Assembly: GCA_947304155.1 (NCBI GenBank)
Contig: CAMZAD010000006.1
Location: 1 to 33,104 of the forward strand
DNA length: 33,104 nucleotides
DNA from: an uncultured Candidatus Saccharibacteria bacterium
GTDB taxonomy: Bacteria; Patescibacteriota; Saccharimonadia; Saccharimonadales; Saccharimonadaceae
Reading direction: 5' to 3'
Made by a program: the position numbers and the translations under genes. Each line of letters starts with the position of its first letter. The stretch's first letter is position 1. The notes under the pieces were generated by a model. It was not told the origin of the DNA, did no database searches, and was given only the letters and a program-made list of their open reading frames with translations. This document shows positions 1-7,501 of this stretch, piece after piece.

Positions 1-288
1 TCTAATCGTACGCAGGCCAGTCCCAAACCGGATAAATCCTTTAATCCGAAGATCATATGCGGTATTAGCACACCTTTCGGTGCGTTATCCCTCAGTTTGG
101 GGTATGTTCCCACGCGTTACTCAGCCGTCCGCCGCTCGTCAGCAGCTTCACTGTTCCCTCGAATCGAACAACCTACGATAGCACGCTAGGTGTGTCAAGG
201 AAACGGTGAAGCCCTGTTACCGCTCGACTTGCATGTATTAGGCACGCCGCCAGCATTCATCCTGAGCCAGGATCAAACTCTCCATTAA
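1..288 (-). rRNA. rrs: 16S ribosomal RNA, 5' part (cut by the window edge)
   Basis: Reading the minus strand, the universal 5' segment GAGTTTGATCCTGGCTCAG appears at 262-280, followed by a GCTGGCGGCGTGCC-type segment, AATACATGCAAGTCGAGCGG, and the GGCGGACGGCTGAGTAACGCG block. Aligning GAGTTTGATC with E. coli positions 9-18 puts the mature 5' end near 288. The gene runs off the window at position 1, so only about the first fifth is present. The GATGAATGCTGGCGGC start and the segment near 1-25 look CPR/Saccharibacteria-like, which is an impression from memory and not a search. The transcript starts about 160 nt upstream. Confidence 0.97.
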
Positions 289-289
289 G

Positions 290-308
290 GACTTCTTTAA
301 AAGAAGTC
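290..308 (-). other. Hairpin immediately before the 16S 5' end
   Basis: GACTTCTTT (290-298) and AAAGAAGTC (300-308) are perfect inverted arms around a single central base, two nucleotides upstream of the predicted 16S 5' end. In most bacteria the 16S processing stalk pairs the leader with the spacer after 16S; this local hairpin could be a maturation signal or a 5' boundary element. Function is inferred. Confidence 0.55.
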
Positions 309-457
309 ATAAATTCAAATTTGATTACTCAAATAAAAAAACTGACGATGATATTTTAAAAACAATTGTTTCTAAAAAATAAATTGCACAACTAAATTGT
401 TAAGCTTCTGTTTCAAACACTACTAAAATAACCTCTCGCAGCTGTTTGATATTTCCT

Positions 458-516
458 ATCTTATATCAACTAGATAATTTCGTCAAGACTTTTTTTGGAC
501 TTTTTTTGACTTTTTT
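458..516 (-). promoter_or_regulatory. rRNA operon promoter with phased A-tracts upstream
   Basis: On the minus strand -35 TTGACG (481-486), a 17-bp spacer and -10 TAAGAT (458-463) predict a start near 451. Directly upstream, three runs of six to seven A, each followed by GTC, recur at about 10-bp spacing (490-516). This is the arrangement of an UP element or intrinsically curved DNA, expected for a very strong rRNA promoter. The leader (289-451) holds no boxA I recognise. Confidence 0.85.
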
Positions 517-570
517 ATGATATTTTAGCCAAGTCCCCGAAAAACGCCATTTTTACCGCGTTTTTCCCTA

Positions 571-1014
571 TTATTTTAGGCAAAGTTCGATCGCAAGCGC
601 AATTACTACACCAATTACAAAGCCAACTGCCGCCTGTGCAACCGTATGTCCTTCCACTAATTTCAAAGGTTTTGCTGTCTGACTGTCAAAATTACTAGCG
701 ATTTTATTTAATAATTTTCCTTGTTGACCAACCGCATAACGTACATTTGTAGCGTCATAGATAATAATTACGGTATTACATACTGCAAGCGCAAAGAGTG
801 CTGAGTCAAATCCACATCTAAAGCCAATCGTAAGCGATGCAGCAGTAAAACATGCCGTATGCGAAGATGGCATCCCTCCAGATTTCATCGTTAGCTCAAT
901 TAATTCCTTAAATGAGACTTTTCCCTTCTTCATAATTAAGGTAATAATAATCTTTGCAGATTGTGCCAAAAGCCAACCTAAAAAGAATGCAATTAAGACA
1001 TAAAAACTATCCAT
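571..1014 (-). CDS. DUF212 (divergent PAP2) family integral membrane protein
   Basis: A 147-residue membrane protein of the DUF212/YuiD family, distantly related to PAP2 acid phosphatases; the biochemical role is not established. Visible family motifs are GGMPSSHT (46-53), YDATNVRYAVGQQ (86-98) and KLVEGHTVAQ (118-127), with hydrophobic helices near 4-28, 60-80 and 129-146. I place the start at the ATG at 1014, not at the longer frame beginning at 1053, because a TATAAT box lies at 1021-1026 with exactly six bases between it and this ATG; the longer frame would have to be transcribed from further upstream. The mRNA would be leaderless, and no Shine-Dalgarno sequence is present. Length matches the family. 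It lies downstream of the surface-protein gene with 261 bases between them. Confidence 0.85.
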   Translation of the reverse strand: MDSFYVLIAFFLGWLLAQSAKIIITLIMKKGKVSFKELIELTMKSGGMPSSHTACFTAASLTIGFRCGFDSALFALAVCNTVIIIYDATNVRYAVGQQGKLLNKIASNFDSQTAKPLKLVEGHTVAQAAVGFVIGVVIALAIELCLK

Positions 1015-1020
1015 AACTAC

Positions 1021-1026
1021 ATTATA
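1021..1026 (-). promoter_or_regulatory. -10 box of the DUF212 gene (leaderless)
   Basis: TATAAT, then GTAGTT, then ATG; the seventh base after the box, the usual start site, is the A of the start codon. No good -35 is visible at 16-18 bp. Confidence 0.6.
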
Positions 1027-1189
1027 CACTATTTTGGTGCTCCCATCCGCCAATAGAAACTTTCGATTTTAGAAGTTATGAAATTATGACTATATCATGA
1101 CCAGATAAAAGATGGGAGCTTGATTAAGGAGAAACACTATTTCAGAGGTGGAGAAATATTGTTTCTGCTATTCTTCTCTTAATGTACAC

Positions 1190-1259
1190 CTATTTTTGAC
1201 CAACCGACACCTGAGAAAGGTTTAGCCTTAGGGAGATAAGCTATTTTTGAGGGTGTCGG
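1190..1259. repeat. Inverted repeat with internal direct repeat, downstream of the surface-protein gene
   Basis: CCGACACC (1204-1211) and GGTGTCGG (1252-1259) are perfect 8-bp inverted arms about 40 nt apart. A direct repeat CTATTTTTGA occurs at 1190-1199 and 1241-1250, just outside and just inside the hairpin. There is no U-run, so this is not a standard terminator. The rest of 1060-1275 shows no gene. It could be a 3' UTR structure or the remnant of a small mobile element; I cannot decide. Confidence 0.4.
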
Positions 1260-1275
1260 CGAGTGGGTTGAAAGA

Positions 1276-2373
1276 TTATTTCACTCGAGAGTCCTTTACT
1301 CTTTTTATTGTCAGAAATAGGAACGATGTTAATATTGTGCCGCTACAGAAGCCAATCAGGAACCAGTTTAACCAGCTGTTGTCCTCTTTTGCCTCTGTTT
1401 CTACCTTACCCAGAACCGGCACATCTAGCGTAGTTTCACCTGGGCCTTCATGACTTTCATTATCTGTTTCTTCCAAGATACTATTATCAATAATTATCTC
1501 TTTCTTCCTGTAACTATCATCTATGACAATCTCAGAACTTAAATCCGTATTCTGATTATCAGATCGTTCTTCAGTAATTTCCTCGGTCTCTTCAGTATTT
1601 TTCTCTGTTTCCACCCTCGTTTCATTATTGTCTCCAGATTCATATTCAGATTCAGACCCAGAACCAGATTCCGTTTCGGAGTTCCCTGTATTTTCAGATT
1701 CCTCCTCTGTTTCATCGCTCCCGGTTTCAGCCTCATCAGGCTCCTTCTCTACCGGAATCTCAACTACAACCGTCTCTATTATCTTCTCTGGCGGAACATA
1801 TCTCTCTGGTGCTACCGCCATCGAATAAAGCGTGCTGTTTACTTCATTTTTAATTACGAACCCCGCTTCATAGCAATCCGCACCCGGCTTCCAAAGATTC
1901 TTACAAATCTTATAATCTATCTTATCTACCCACGTTTCGCCACTCTCGAGTCGAACAATAAACATCATTTCGCCAATTTCATTCTCTTTTAAATCATAAA
2001 ACGCATCTACAATATAACTTCTGTAGAAGTTGACCATATCAACGTAATAATCTTCAAAGTTTTCACTGTTTTTAAAAGCTGTCTTTACCCCTTCCATCTC
2101 TGATAAGTCATATTCTAGGAGCCGCTCTTCATCTACTCCATCCGGAAGATACAAGAGTTCCACCTCTTTAATCTTTCTACTTCCAACCATTAGACTGCTG
2201 ACACGAAATTCTATCTGATTATTCGTCATGTCTATTCTTGCCACATGAATAATTGGAATATTGTAAGGTTTTGGTACATATACTACCCCTGTTTCCGCAA
2301 AGACGTTACTCGGAAATAACAGAGATAGCACTGCTACCACCGACAAGATTTTCTTAACTATTTTACCGTTCAT
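1276..2373 (-). CDS. Secreted, membrane-anchored surface protein with acidic stalk
   Basis: I do not recognise the family. The 365-residue protein has a signal peptide (basic start, hydrophobic 9-20, likely cleavage after VFA at 26), a folded domain of about 170 residues with two cysteines (C157, C167) that could form a disulfide, then a low-complexity Glu/Ser/Thr/Asp/Asn stretch (about 207-282). A C-terminal transmembrane helix (about 335-355) is followed by a basic tail (KRVKDSRVK). That is type I topology: outward-facing domain, charged stalk, membrane anchor. Since CPR cells live attached to a host cell, a host-facing role is an attractive inference without direct evidence. The start has a clear SD (AGGAG, 6 nt spacing). 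It has its own promoter at 2403-2430. Confidence 0.8.
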   Translation of the reverse strand: MNGKIVKKILSVVAVLSLLFPSNVFAETGVVYVPKPYNIPIIHVARIDMTNNQIEFRVSSLMVGSRKIKEVELLYLPDGVDEERLLEYDLSEMEGVKTAFKNSENFEDYYVDMVNFYRSYIVDAFYDLKENEIGEMMFIVRLESGETWVDKIDYKICKNLWKPGADCYEAGFVIKNEVNSTLYSMAVAPERYVPPEKIIETVVVEIPVEKEPDEAETGSDETEEESENTGNSETESGSGSESEYESGDNNETRVETEKNTEETEEITEERSDNQNTDLSSEIVIDDSYRKKEIIIDNSILEETDNESHEGPGETTLDVPVLGKVETEAKEDNSWLNWFLIGFCSGTILTSFLFLTIKRVKDSRVK

Positions 2374-2402
2374 TTTAACTCCTGTTCTCTTGATTTGCGC
2401 GC

Positions 2403-2430
2403 ACTATACCAAACCAAAAAAATAATACAA
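2403..2430 (-). promoter_or_regulatory. Promoter of the surface-protein gene
   Basis: Minus strand TTGTAT (2425-2430), 16-bp spacer, TGG plus TATAGT (2403-2408); predicted start near 2396 gives a leader of about 22 nt that contains the SD. The rest of 2431-2611 shows nothing I can name. Confidence 0.6.
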
Positions 2431-2611
2431 GCATAAGCACGTTATTTTCTTCAAAAATCTGATTTTAACAGGGGTAATTTCATCAAAAAATCCTCAAAAT
2501 TTTAATCATGCTAATGCTTATTTCCCATAAAAAGTGCCAAAAATGCAATTCTGCACACAATTAACAGAGATAAAACCGTCCATTTTCGCATTTTTAACCC
2601 CAAAAATCATC

Positions 2612-2641
2612 AAAAAATCCCCAGTAAAGTGGGGATTTTTC
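2612..2641 (-). terminator. Rho-independent terminator after gyrA
   Basis: AAAAATCCCC (2613-2622) pairs with GGGGATTTTT (2631-2640) around an 8-nt loop, and the minus-strand RNA ends in a U-run. It lies 12 bases after the gyrA stop. Confidence 0.9.
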
Positions 2642-2653
2642 GTTTTAAAGCTC

Positions 2654-5311
2654 TTATTTAGCTTCAGTTTCAGCGGTAGCTTCAGCAGCTTCGCCGTCGT
2701 CGTCTTTCTCTTCTGGCAAGACAATACCGAGAGAAGCAACTGTATCACCTTCAGCCATCTTCATGATGCGAACACCTTGAGTTGCACGTCCAAGTGTTGG
2801 AATTTCCTTCACTGCTACACGGATTGCCTGTCCCTTGGTTGACATCATAATTACCTCTGATGCTTCTGGATCGAGCGTGTGAACTGCTACGATATTACCA
2901 GTCTTCGCTGTTACAGCTGCGACCTTAATACCTACACCACCACGCTTGTGGATTGGGAAGTTAGAGACCAAAGTTGCTTTTCCATAACCGTTTGCAGAGA
3001 CAGCAATCAATTTTTGCTTTGGATCAGTTACGATGTCCATACCAACGACTTCATCTTTTGGACGGAGCCTGATACCTCTGACGCCCATTGCTGAACGGCC
3101 CATCGCGCGTACATCTGCTTCGTTAAATCTGATAGCCTGGCCAGCTGAGGTTGAGACGATGATATCGTTCTTACCTGTTGTAGCCTTCACCCATTTAAGT
3201 TCATCACCTGGATCAAGCTTAATAGAGATGAGACCATTTGAACGAACGTTCATGTATTGCTTGATTGCGGTCTTCTTGATTGTACCCTTCTTGGTGCACA
3301 TAAAGAGGTAGCCATCTTCAGCTGAAACTTCAGAATTCTCTTTAATCACCTCTGTAACTTTCTCGTCCGGGTGCATGTTAAGGAGATTCACCGCTGCCGT
3401 ACCCTTAGCTTGAAGTGAAGCTTGAGGGATTTCGTAAGCTTTCATCCTAAACATACGACCTTGAGAGGTGAAGAATAGCAAGAAATCATGAGATGAAGCA
3501 GTGATAATCTGTGAAATCACATCTTCTTCCTTAGTTGTCATACCCTTCTTACCTTTACCACCTCTGTTCTGGCGGCGGAAGTCGTTCTGAGAGACACGCT
3601 TTACATAGTTCTCTGCTGTAAGGAGAATAACTGACTCTTCCTCTGGAATAAGCTCTTCCTCAGAGAATTTACCGAGTTCGTGATTGAAAATCTTAGATTT
3701 TCTTTCATCACCATATTTCTCTTTAAGTGCAAGAAGTTCCTCTTTTACGACTGCCAAAATCTTCATTTCATCAGAGAGGATATCCTCATATTTAGCAATC
3801 AATTCATGAAGCTCTTTGAGTTCTTCCTCAATCTTATCGCGTTCGAGACCTTGGAGACGGCGAAGTTGCATTGCAAGGATTGCTGCAGCCTGAATTTCAG
3901 AGAGGCCGAACTTCTTCATGAGTTGCTTATCAGCATCATCGTAAGATTCACGAATAGTCTTAATCACCTCATCGATGTTATCAAGCGCAATCTTCAAACC
4001 TTCGAGGATATGAGCGCGTTCTTTAGCTTTTCTGAGGTCATACTCTGTTCTTCTACGAATCACCTTCTGACGGTGCTTAATAAACTCTGCGAGAATCTCT
4101 TTAAGACCCATCACACGAGGCTGAATACCATCAACAAGCGCCAAAACGTTGTAGTGGAATGTGGTCTGGAGATCTGTTAGCTTAAAGAGTTGGTTCAAAA
4201 TCTTCTTCGGGAAGGCATCTTTCTTAAGTTCAACCACCACACGCACCTTACCACGAGCAGATTCATCACGTGCATCAGCAATATGAGTGATTTTCTTATC
4301 AATTACGAGCTGGCGAACCTTCTCAATAAAGGCCTCCTTGCTCATACCATAAGGCACCTCTGTAATTACGATGTTATAGCGGCCACCTTTACGCTCCTCG
4401 ATATTAGCTACAGCGCGGATTGTTACTGAACCTTTACCTGTTGCATAAGCCTGTTTCATTGGCTCACCACCGTAAACTTCAGCACCAGTTGGGAAATCTG
4501 GACCTTTAATATGCTTCATCAAGCCATCAAGAGAGATATCAGGGTTATCAATCTGAGCAACTGTTGCATCAACTACCTCTGAGAGGTTGTGTGGTGGAAT
4601 ATTTGTTGCCATACCAACAGCGATACCCATCTGGCCGTTAAGGAGAATATTAGGGAGAGCTGCAGGAAGCACTACTGGCTCCTTCTCTGTACCATCGAAG
4701 TTATCGCGGAAATCAACTGTTTCCTTCTCAATATCAGCGAGGAGCTCTGCGCCGACCTTATCCATCCTAGCCTCGGTATAACGGGAAGCAGCTGGTTCAT
4801 CACCATCCATCGAACCGAAGTTACCTTGACCTTCAACTAGCGTATAACGCATCTTCCAAGGTTGAGCGAGGTTAACCATAGCGTCGTAAATTGATGAATC
4901 ACCGTGTGGGTGATATTTACCCATCACTTCACCGACGATACGAGCGGACTTAACTGTTGCGTGTGGCGCCTTCCAACCGTTCTTCTGCATTGCGTAAAGA
5001 ATACGGCGGTTTACAGGCTTGAGACCATCACGTACATCTGGGAGCGCACGGTCGACAATCACTGAGAGAGAGTAACGGATGAACGAATCCTCCATCACGT
5101 TCTCAACAGTCAGCTCTTCTACTCCGTCTGCACCTTCGTGAGCGGTCAAACCACCAATCTTAACGATTTCCTCTTCTACCTCTTCAGCTTCCTCTTCGCG
5201 AGTACCGCCTTTAGTAAAAGTTTCATCAACACCCTGGTCGTCTGCGCTATCTGGTACACCAGTGTTTTTGCTTACATCTTTTTCGTCTTCTGGGTTTACT
5301 TTTTCTACCAT
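2654..5311 (-). CDS. gyrA: DNA gyrase subunit A
   Basis: The breakage-reunion subunit of gyrase: with GyrB it introduces negative supercoils using ATP. 885 residues, near the family length. Visible: HPHGDSS-YD quinolone-region motif (134-143, Ser and Asp in the sensitive-type state), catalytic tyrosine in AASRYTEAR (Y178), leucine-rich coiled-coil gate region, and a C-terminal beta-pinwheel opened by QNRGGKG, a variant of the GyrA box QRRGGKG. That box marks gyrase rather than topoisomerase IV. Unusual is an acidic N-terminal extension of about 60 residues before the conserved [14 protein letters not shown] region. The SD AAAGGA precedes the ATG. The gene follows gyrB by 13 bases, so the two are one transcript ending at 2612-2641. 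Confidence 0.97.
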   Translation of the reverse strand: MVEKVNPEDEKDVSKNTGVPDSADDQGVDETFTKGGTREEEAEEVEEEIVKIGGLTAHEGADGVEELTVENVMEDSFIRYSLSVIVDRALPDVRDGLKPVNRRILYAMQKNGWKAPHATVKSARIVGEVMGKYHPHGDSSIYDAMVNLAQPWKMRYTLVEGQGNFGSMDGDEPAASRYTEARMDKVGAELLADIEKETVDFRDNFDGTEKEPVVLPAALPNILLNGQMGIAVGMATNIPPHNLSEVVDATVAQIDNPDISLDGLMKHIKGPDFPTGAEVYGGEPMKQAYATGKGSVTIRAVANIEERKGGRYNIVITEVPYGMSKEAFIEKVRQLVIDKKITHIADARDESARGKVRVVVELKKDAFPKKILNQLFKLTDLQTTFHYNVLALVDGIQPRVMGLKEILAEFIKHRQKVIRRRTEYDLRKAKERAHILEGLKIALDNIDEVIKTIRESYDDADKQLMKKFGLSEIQAAAILAMQLRRLQGLERDKIEEELKELHELIAKYEDILSDEMKILAVVKEELLALKEKYGDERKSKIFNHELGKFSEEELIPEEESVILLTAENYVKRVSQNDFRRQNRGGKGKKGMTTKEEDVISQIITASSHDFLLFFTSQGRMFRMKAYEIPQASLQAKGTAAVNLLNMHPDEKVTEVIKENSEVSAEDGYLFMCTKKGTIKKTAIKQYMNVRSNGLISIKLDPGDELKWVKATTGKNDIIVSTSAGQAIRFNEADVRAMGRSAMGVRGIRLRPKDEVVGMDIVTDPKQKLIAVSANGYGKATLVSNFPIHKRGGVGIKVAAVTAKTGNIVAVHTLDPEASEVIMMSTKGQAIRVAVKEIPTLGRATQGVRIMKMAEGDTVASLGIVLPEEKDDDGEAAEATAETEAK

Positions 5312-5324
5312 TTTTTATCCTTTC

Positions 5325-7304
5325 CTAGAAGTCCAAGTCATCAAGATCAACTGTTGCTGCTCTTGATTGAATGAAGTTTTTACGCATTTCGACCTCTTGA
5401 CCCATCAATTTGGTAAAGATTGCGTCTGCTTTTTCAGCATCTTCGATATTAACTCTAATAATCGTCCTATTTGCTGGGTTCATTGTAGTTTCCCAGAGTT
5501 GAGCAGCATCCATCTCACCAAGACCCTTAAAGCGCTGTTGTGCAGTGTAGCCTGCCTGTTTGAAGCGTTCGTCTTCTTCGTTAATCTTTGTGCCGGCAGC
5601 TTTTCTCTCTTCAATTCTCTTTGTGAGAGTTGCTTCAAGTGCTTCTTCGTTATAGATATATTCAATCTTACGAGTATTACCTGTACCCTTAATTAAGCCA
5701 AATAGAGGTGGTTTTGCAAGATAAACGTGTCCCTCTTTAATTAACTCTGGCATGTATCTGAAGAAGAAAGTAAGAAGAAGGGTTGAAATGTGGGCACCAT
5801 CAACATCGGCATCCGTCATGAATACAATCTTGTCATAGCGAAGACCAGAAATATCGAATTGGTCACCAATACCTGTACCAAGTGCCTTAATTAGAGATAC
5901 AATCTCTGCGTTTGCATACATCTTATCAAGACGTGCTCTCTCGGTGTTAAGAACCTTACCGCGAAGTGGAAGAATAGCTTGAATAGCTGAATCACGACCT
6001 TCCTTTGCGGAACCTGCAGCAGAGTTACCCTCTACGATAAAGAGTTCACAGTTGTCGCGACTCTTTGAGCTACAGTCAGCAAGTTTTGATGGAAGATTAA
6101 GACCATCAAATGCACCCTTACGGATAACATTATCACGTGCAGCACGAGCAGCCTTGCGAGCGCGAGCTGCAAGAGTAGCTTTCTGGACAATCTTCTTAGC
6201 GATTGCTGGGTTTTCTTCGAGATAATAACCGAAGTATTCGCTCATTACCTTATCAACATAACCACGGACCTCTGGGTTACCAAGTTTGTTCTTGGTCTGA
6301 CCTTCGAACTCTGGGTTTGGAAGTTTAACAGAGATAACTGCAACAAGACCTTCCTTGATATCATCACCGGTAAGGTTATCTTCTTTCTCTTTAAGAAGAC
6401 CATTTTTACGAGCGTAATCGTTAATTACACGGTTAAGTGCTGTTCTAAAGCCAACTACGTGCGTACCACCATCAGGGGTAAGAACGTTGTTAGCGAATGG
6501 CTTCATTGTCTCTGCAAAGGTGTCATTATATTGGACTGCAATCTCAACTTCAGAGTCTTCAATCTGTTTATCAACATAGAAGATTCCATCTGCGAGCACC
6601 TCTTTACCGTTGTTAAGACGCTTAACATAGCTAGAGATACCACCTTCAAAGTAGAAGGCTTCCTTCTCTCCGGTTCTCTCGTCAGCAACAGAGATTAAAA
6701 TACCTTTTGTAAGATATGCTTGGTGACGAGCATAGTGGCTCACCCAATCATAGTCAAAGGTTGTTGTCTCTTTAAAGATTGTTGGATCTGGGTAGAAAGT
6801 AATACTTGTTCCCTGTTTGTTTGTTTTCCCTGTAATCTGCAAATCAGATGTTGGTTTACCGGTATCGAATTCAATATGATGAATCTTTCCTTCCCTGTAA
6901 ACCTCAGCTATCATGTGAGTCGAAAGCGCATTCACCACTGATGAACCCACACCGTGAAGACCAGATGATACCTTATAACCACCACCGCCGAATTTACCAC
7001 CAGCGTGGAGCACTGTAAGCACTGTTTCAAGGGTTGATTTATGTGTTTTAGGGTGTAAGTCTACTGGAATACCACGACCATTATCATCTACGCGCACACC
7101 ACCGTCGCTCAAGATAGTAATTGATACATTAGTAGCATACCCTGCGATTGCCTCATCAATTGAGTTATCAGCAATCTCTTTAATCAAGTGATGGAGACCA
7201 TCATAACCTGTTGAGCCGATATACATCCCTGGACGGACACGAACTGGTTCAAGACCTTCAAGCACCTGAATTTCTGAGCTGTCATACTCTTCAGCTTTTG
7301 CCAT
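5325..7304 (-). CDS. gyrB: DNA gyrase subunit B
   Basis: The ATPase subunit of gyrase, 659 residues. Order of domains: GHKL ATPase (EIADNSIDEA, DNGRGIP, GLHGVGSSVVNAL), transducer, then TOPRIM with FIVEGNSAAGSAK, the metal-binding MTDADVDGAHI and QRFKGLGEM near the C-terminus. It lacks the roughly 165-residue insert found in E. coli GyrB, as in most short GyrB proteins. The start ATG follows an SD (AGAGG). It has its own consensus promoter (7381-7409) and a leader of about 70 nt. It is first in the gyrB-gyrA operon, so both gyrase subunits are produced from one promoter. Confidence 0.98.
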   Translation of the reverse strand: MAKAEEYDSSEIQVLEGLEPVRVRPGMYIGSTGYDGLHHLIKEIADNSIDEAIAGYATNVSITILSDGGVRVDDNGRGIPVDLHPKTHKSTLETVLTVLHAGGKFGGGGYKVSSGLHGVGSSVVNALSTHMIAEVYREGKIHHIEFDTGKPTSDLQITGKTNKQGTSITFYPDPTIFKETTTFDYDWVSHYARHQAYLTKGILISVADERTGEKEAFYFEGGISSYVKRLNNGKEVLADGIFYVDKQIEDSEVEIAVQYNDTFAETMKPFANNVLTPDGGTHVVGFRTALNRVINDYARKNGLLKEKEDNLTGDDIKEGLVAVISVKLPNPEFEGQTKNKLGNPEVRGYVDKVMSEYFGYYLEENPAIAKKIVQKATLAARARKAARAARDNVIRKGAFDGLNLPSKLADCSSKSRDNCELFIVEGNSAAGSAKEGRDSAIQAILPLRGKVLNTERARLDKMYANAEIVSLIKALGTGIGDQFDISGLRYDKIVFMTDADVDGAHISTLLLTFFFRYMPELIKEGHVYLAKPPLFGLIKGTGNTRKIEYIYNEEALEATLTKRIEERKAAGTKINEEDERFKQAGYTAQQRFKGLGEMDAAQLWETTMNPANRTIIRVNIEDAEKADAIFTKLMGQEVEMRKNFIQSRAATVDLDDLDF

Positions 7305-7380
7305 CTCTTTTCCTCTTTTATTTTCTATCCCAGATACCGGGGTTTAACCCACCTAATTACCTCTCTTTGTATCTTTAAAT

Positions 7381-7409
7381 AGTATAGCCCGCGCCACATA
7401 AAAAGTCAA
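7381..7409 (-). promoter_or_regulatory. gyrB-gyrA promoter
   Basis: Minus strand TTGACT (7404-7409), 17-bp GC-rich spacer, TATACT (7381-7386). The GC-rich spacer just before the -10 is a feature often linked to supercoiling sensitivity, which would suit gyrase genes; that link is inference. The leader (7305-7374) contains GGGTTAAACCC, which could form a small hairpin, and ends in GAGGAAAAGAG before the ATG. The remaining bases to 7501 hold only a weak 5-bp hairpin (TGCGA-TAA-TCGCA) just after the upstream gene's stop. Confidence 0.8.
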
Positions 7410-7501
7410 GCTTAATAGCCCATTAAACGCGTTGAGAGCGCGTCTAAGGCCACTTTCAGCCCAAAGTGCTATAATTTTACGTTTCGAGTTCCAAAATGCG
7501 A

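Noticed and set aside
435-441. CTCGCAG in the rRNA leader as a proven partner of the sRNA loops
   Set aside because: A 7-base match is expected a few times in 33 kb and also occurs in coding regions (for example near 6588, 27107, 30886).
7478-7486. Plus-strand TGC-TATAAT at the end of the VirD4-like gene
   Set aside because: No plus-strand gene or RNA structure follows and no -35 is present; an antisense transcript cannot be excluded but is unsupported.
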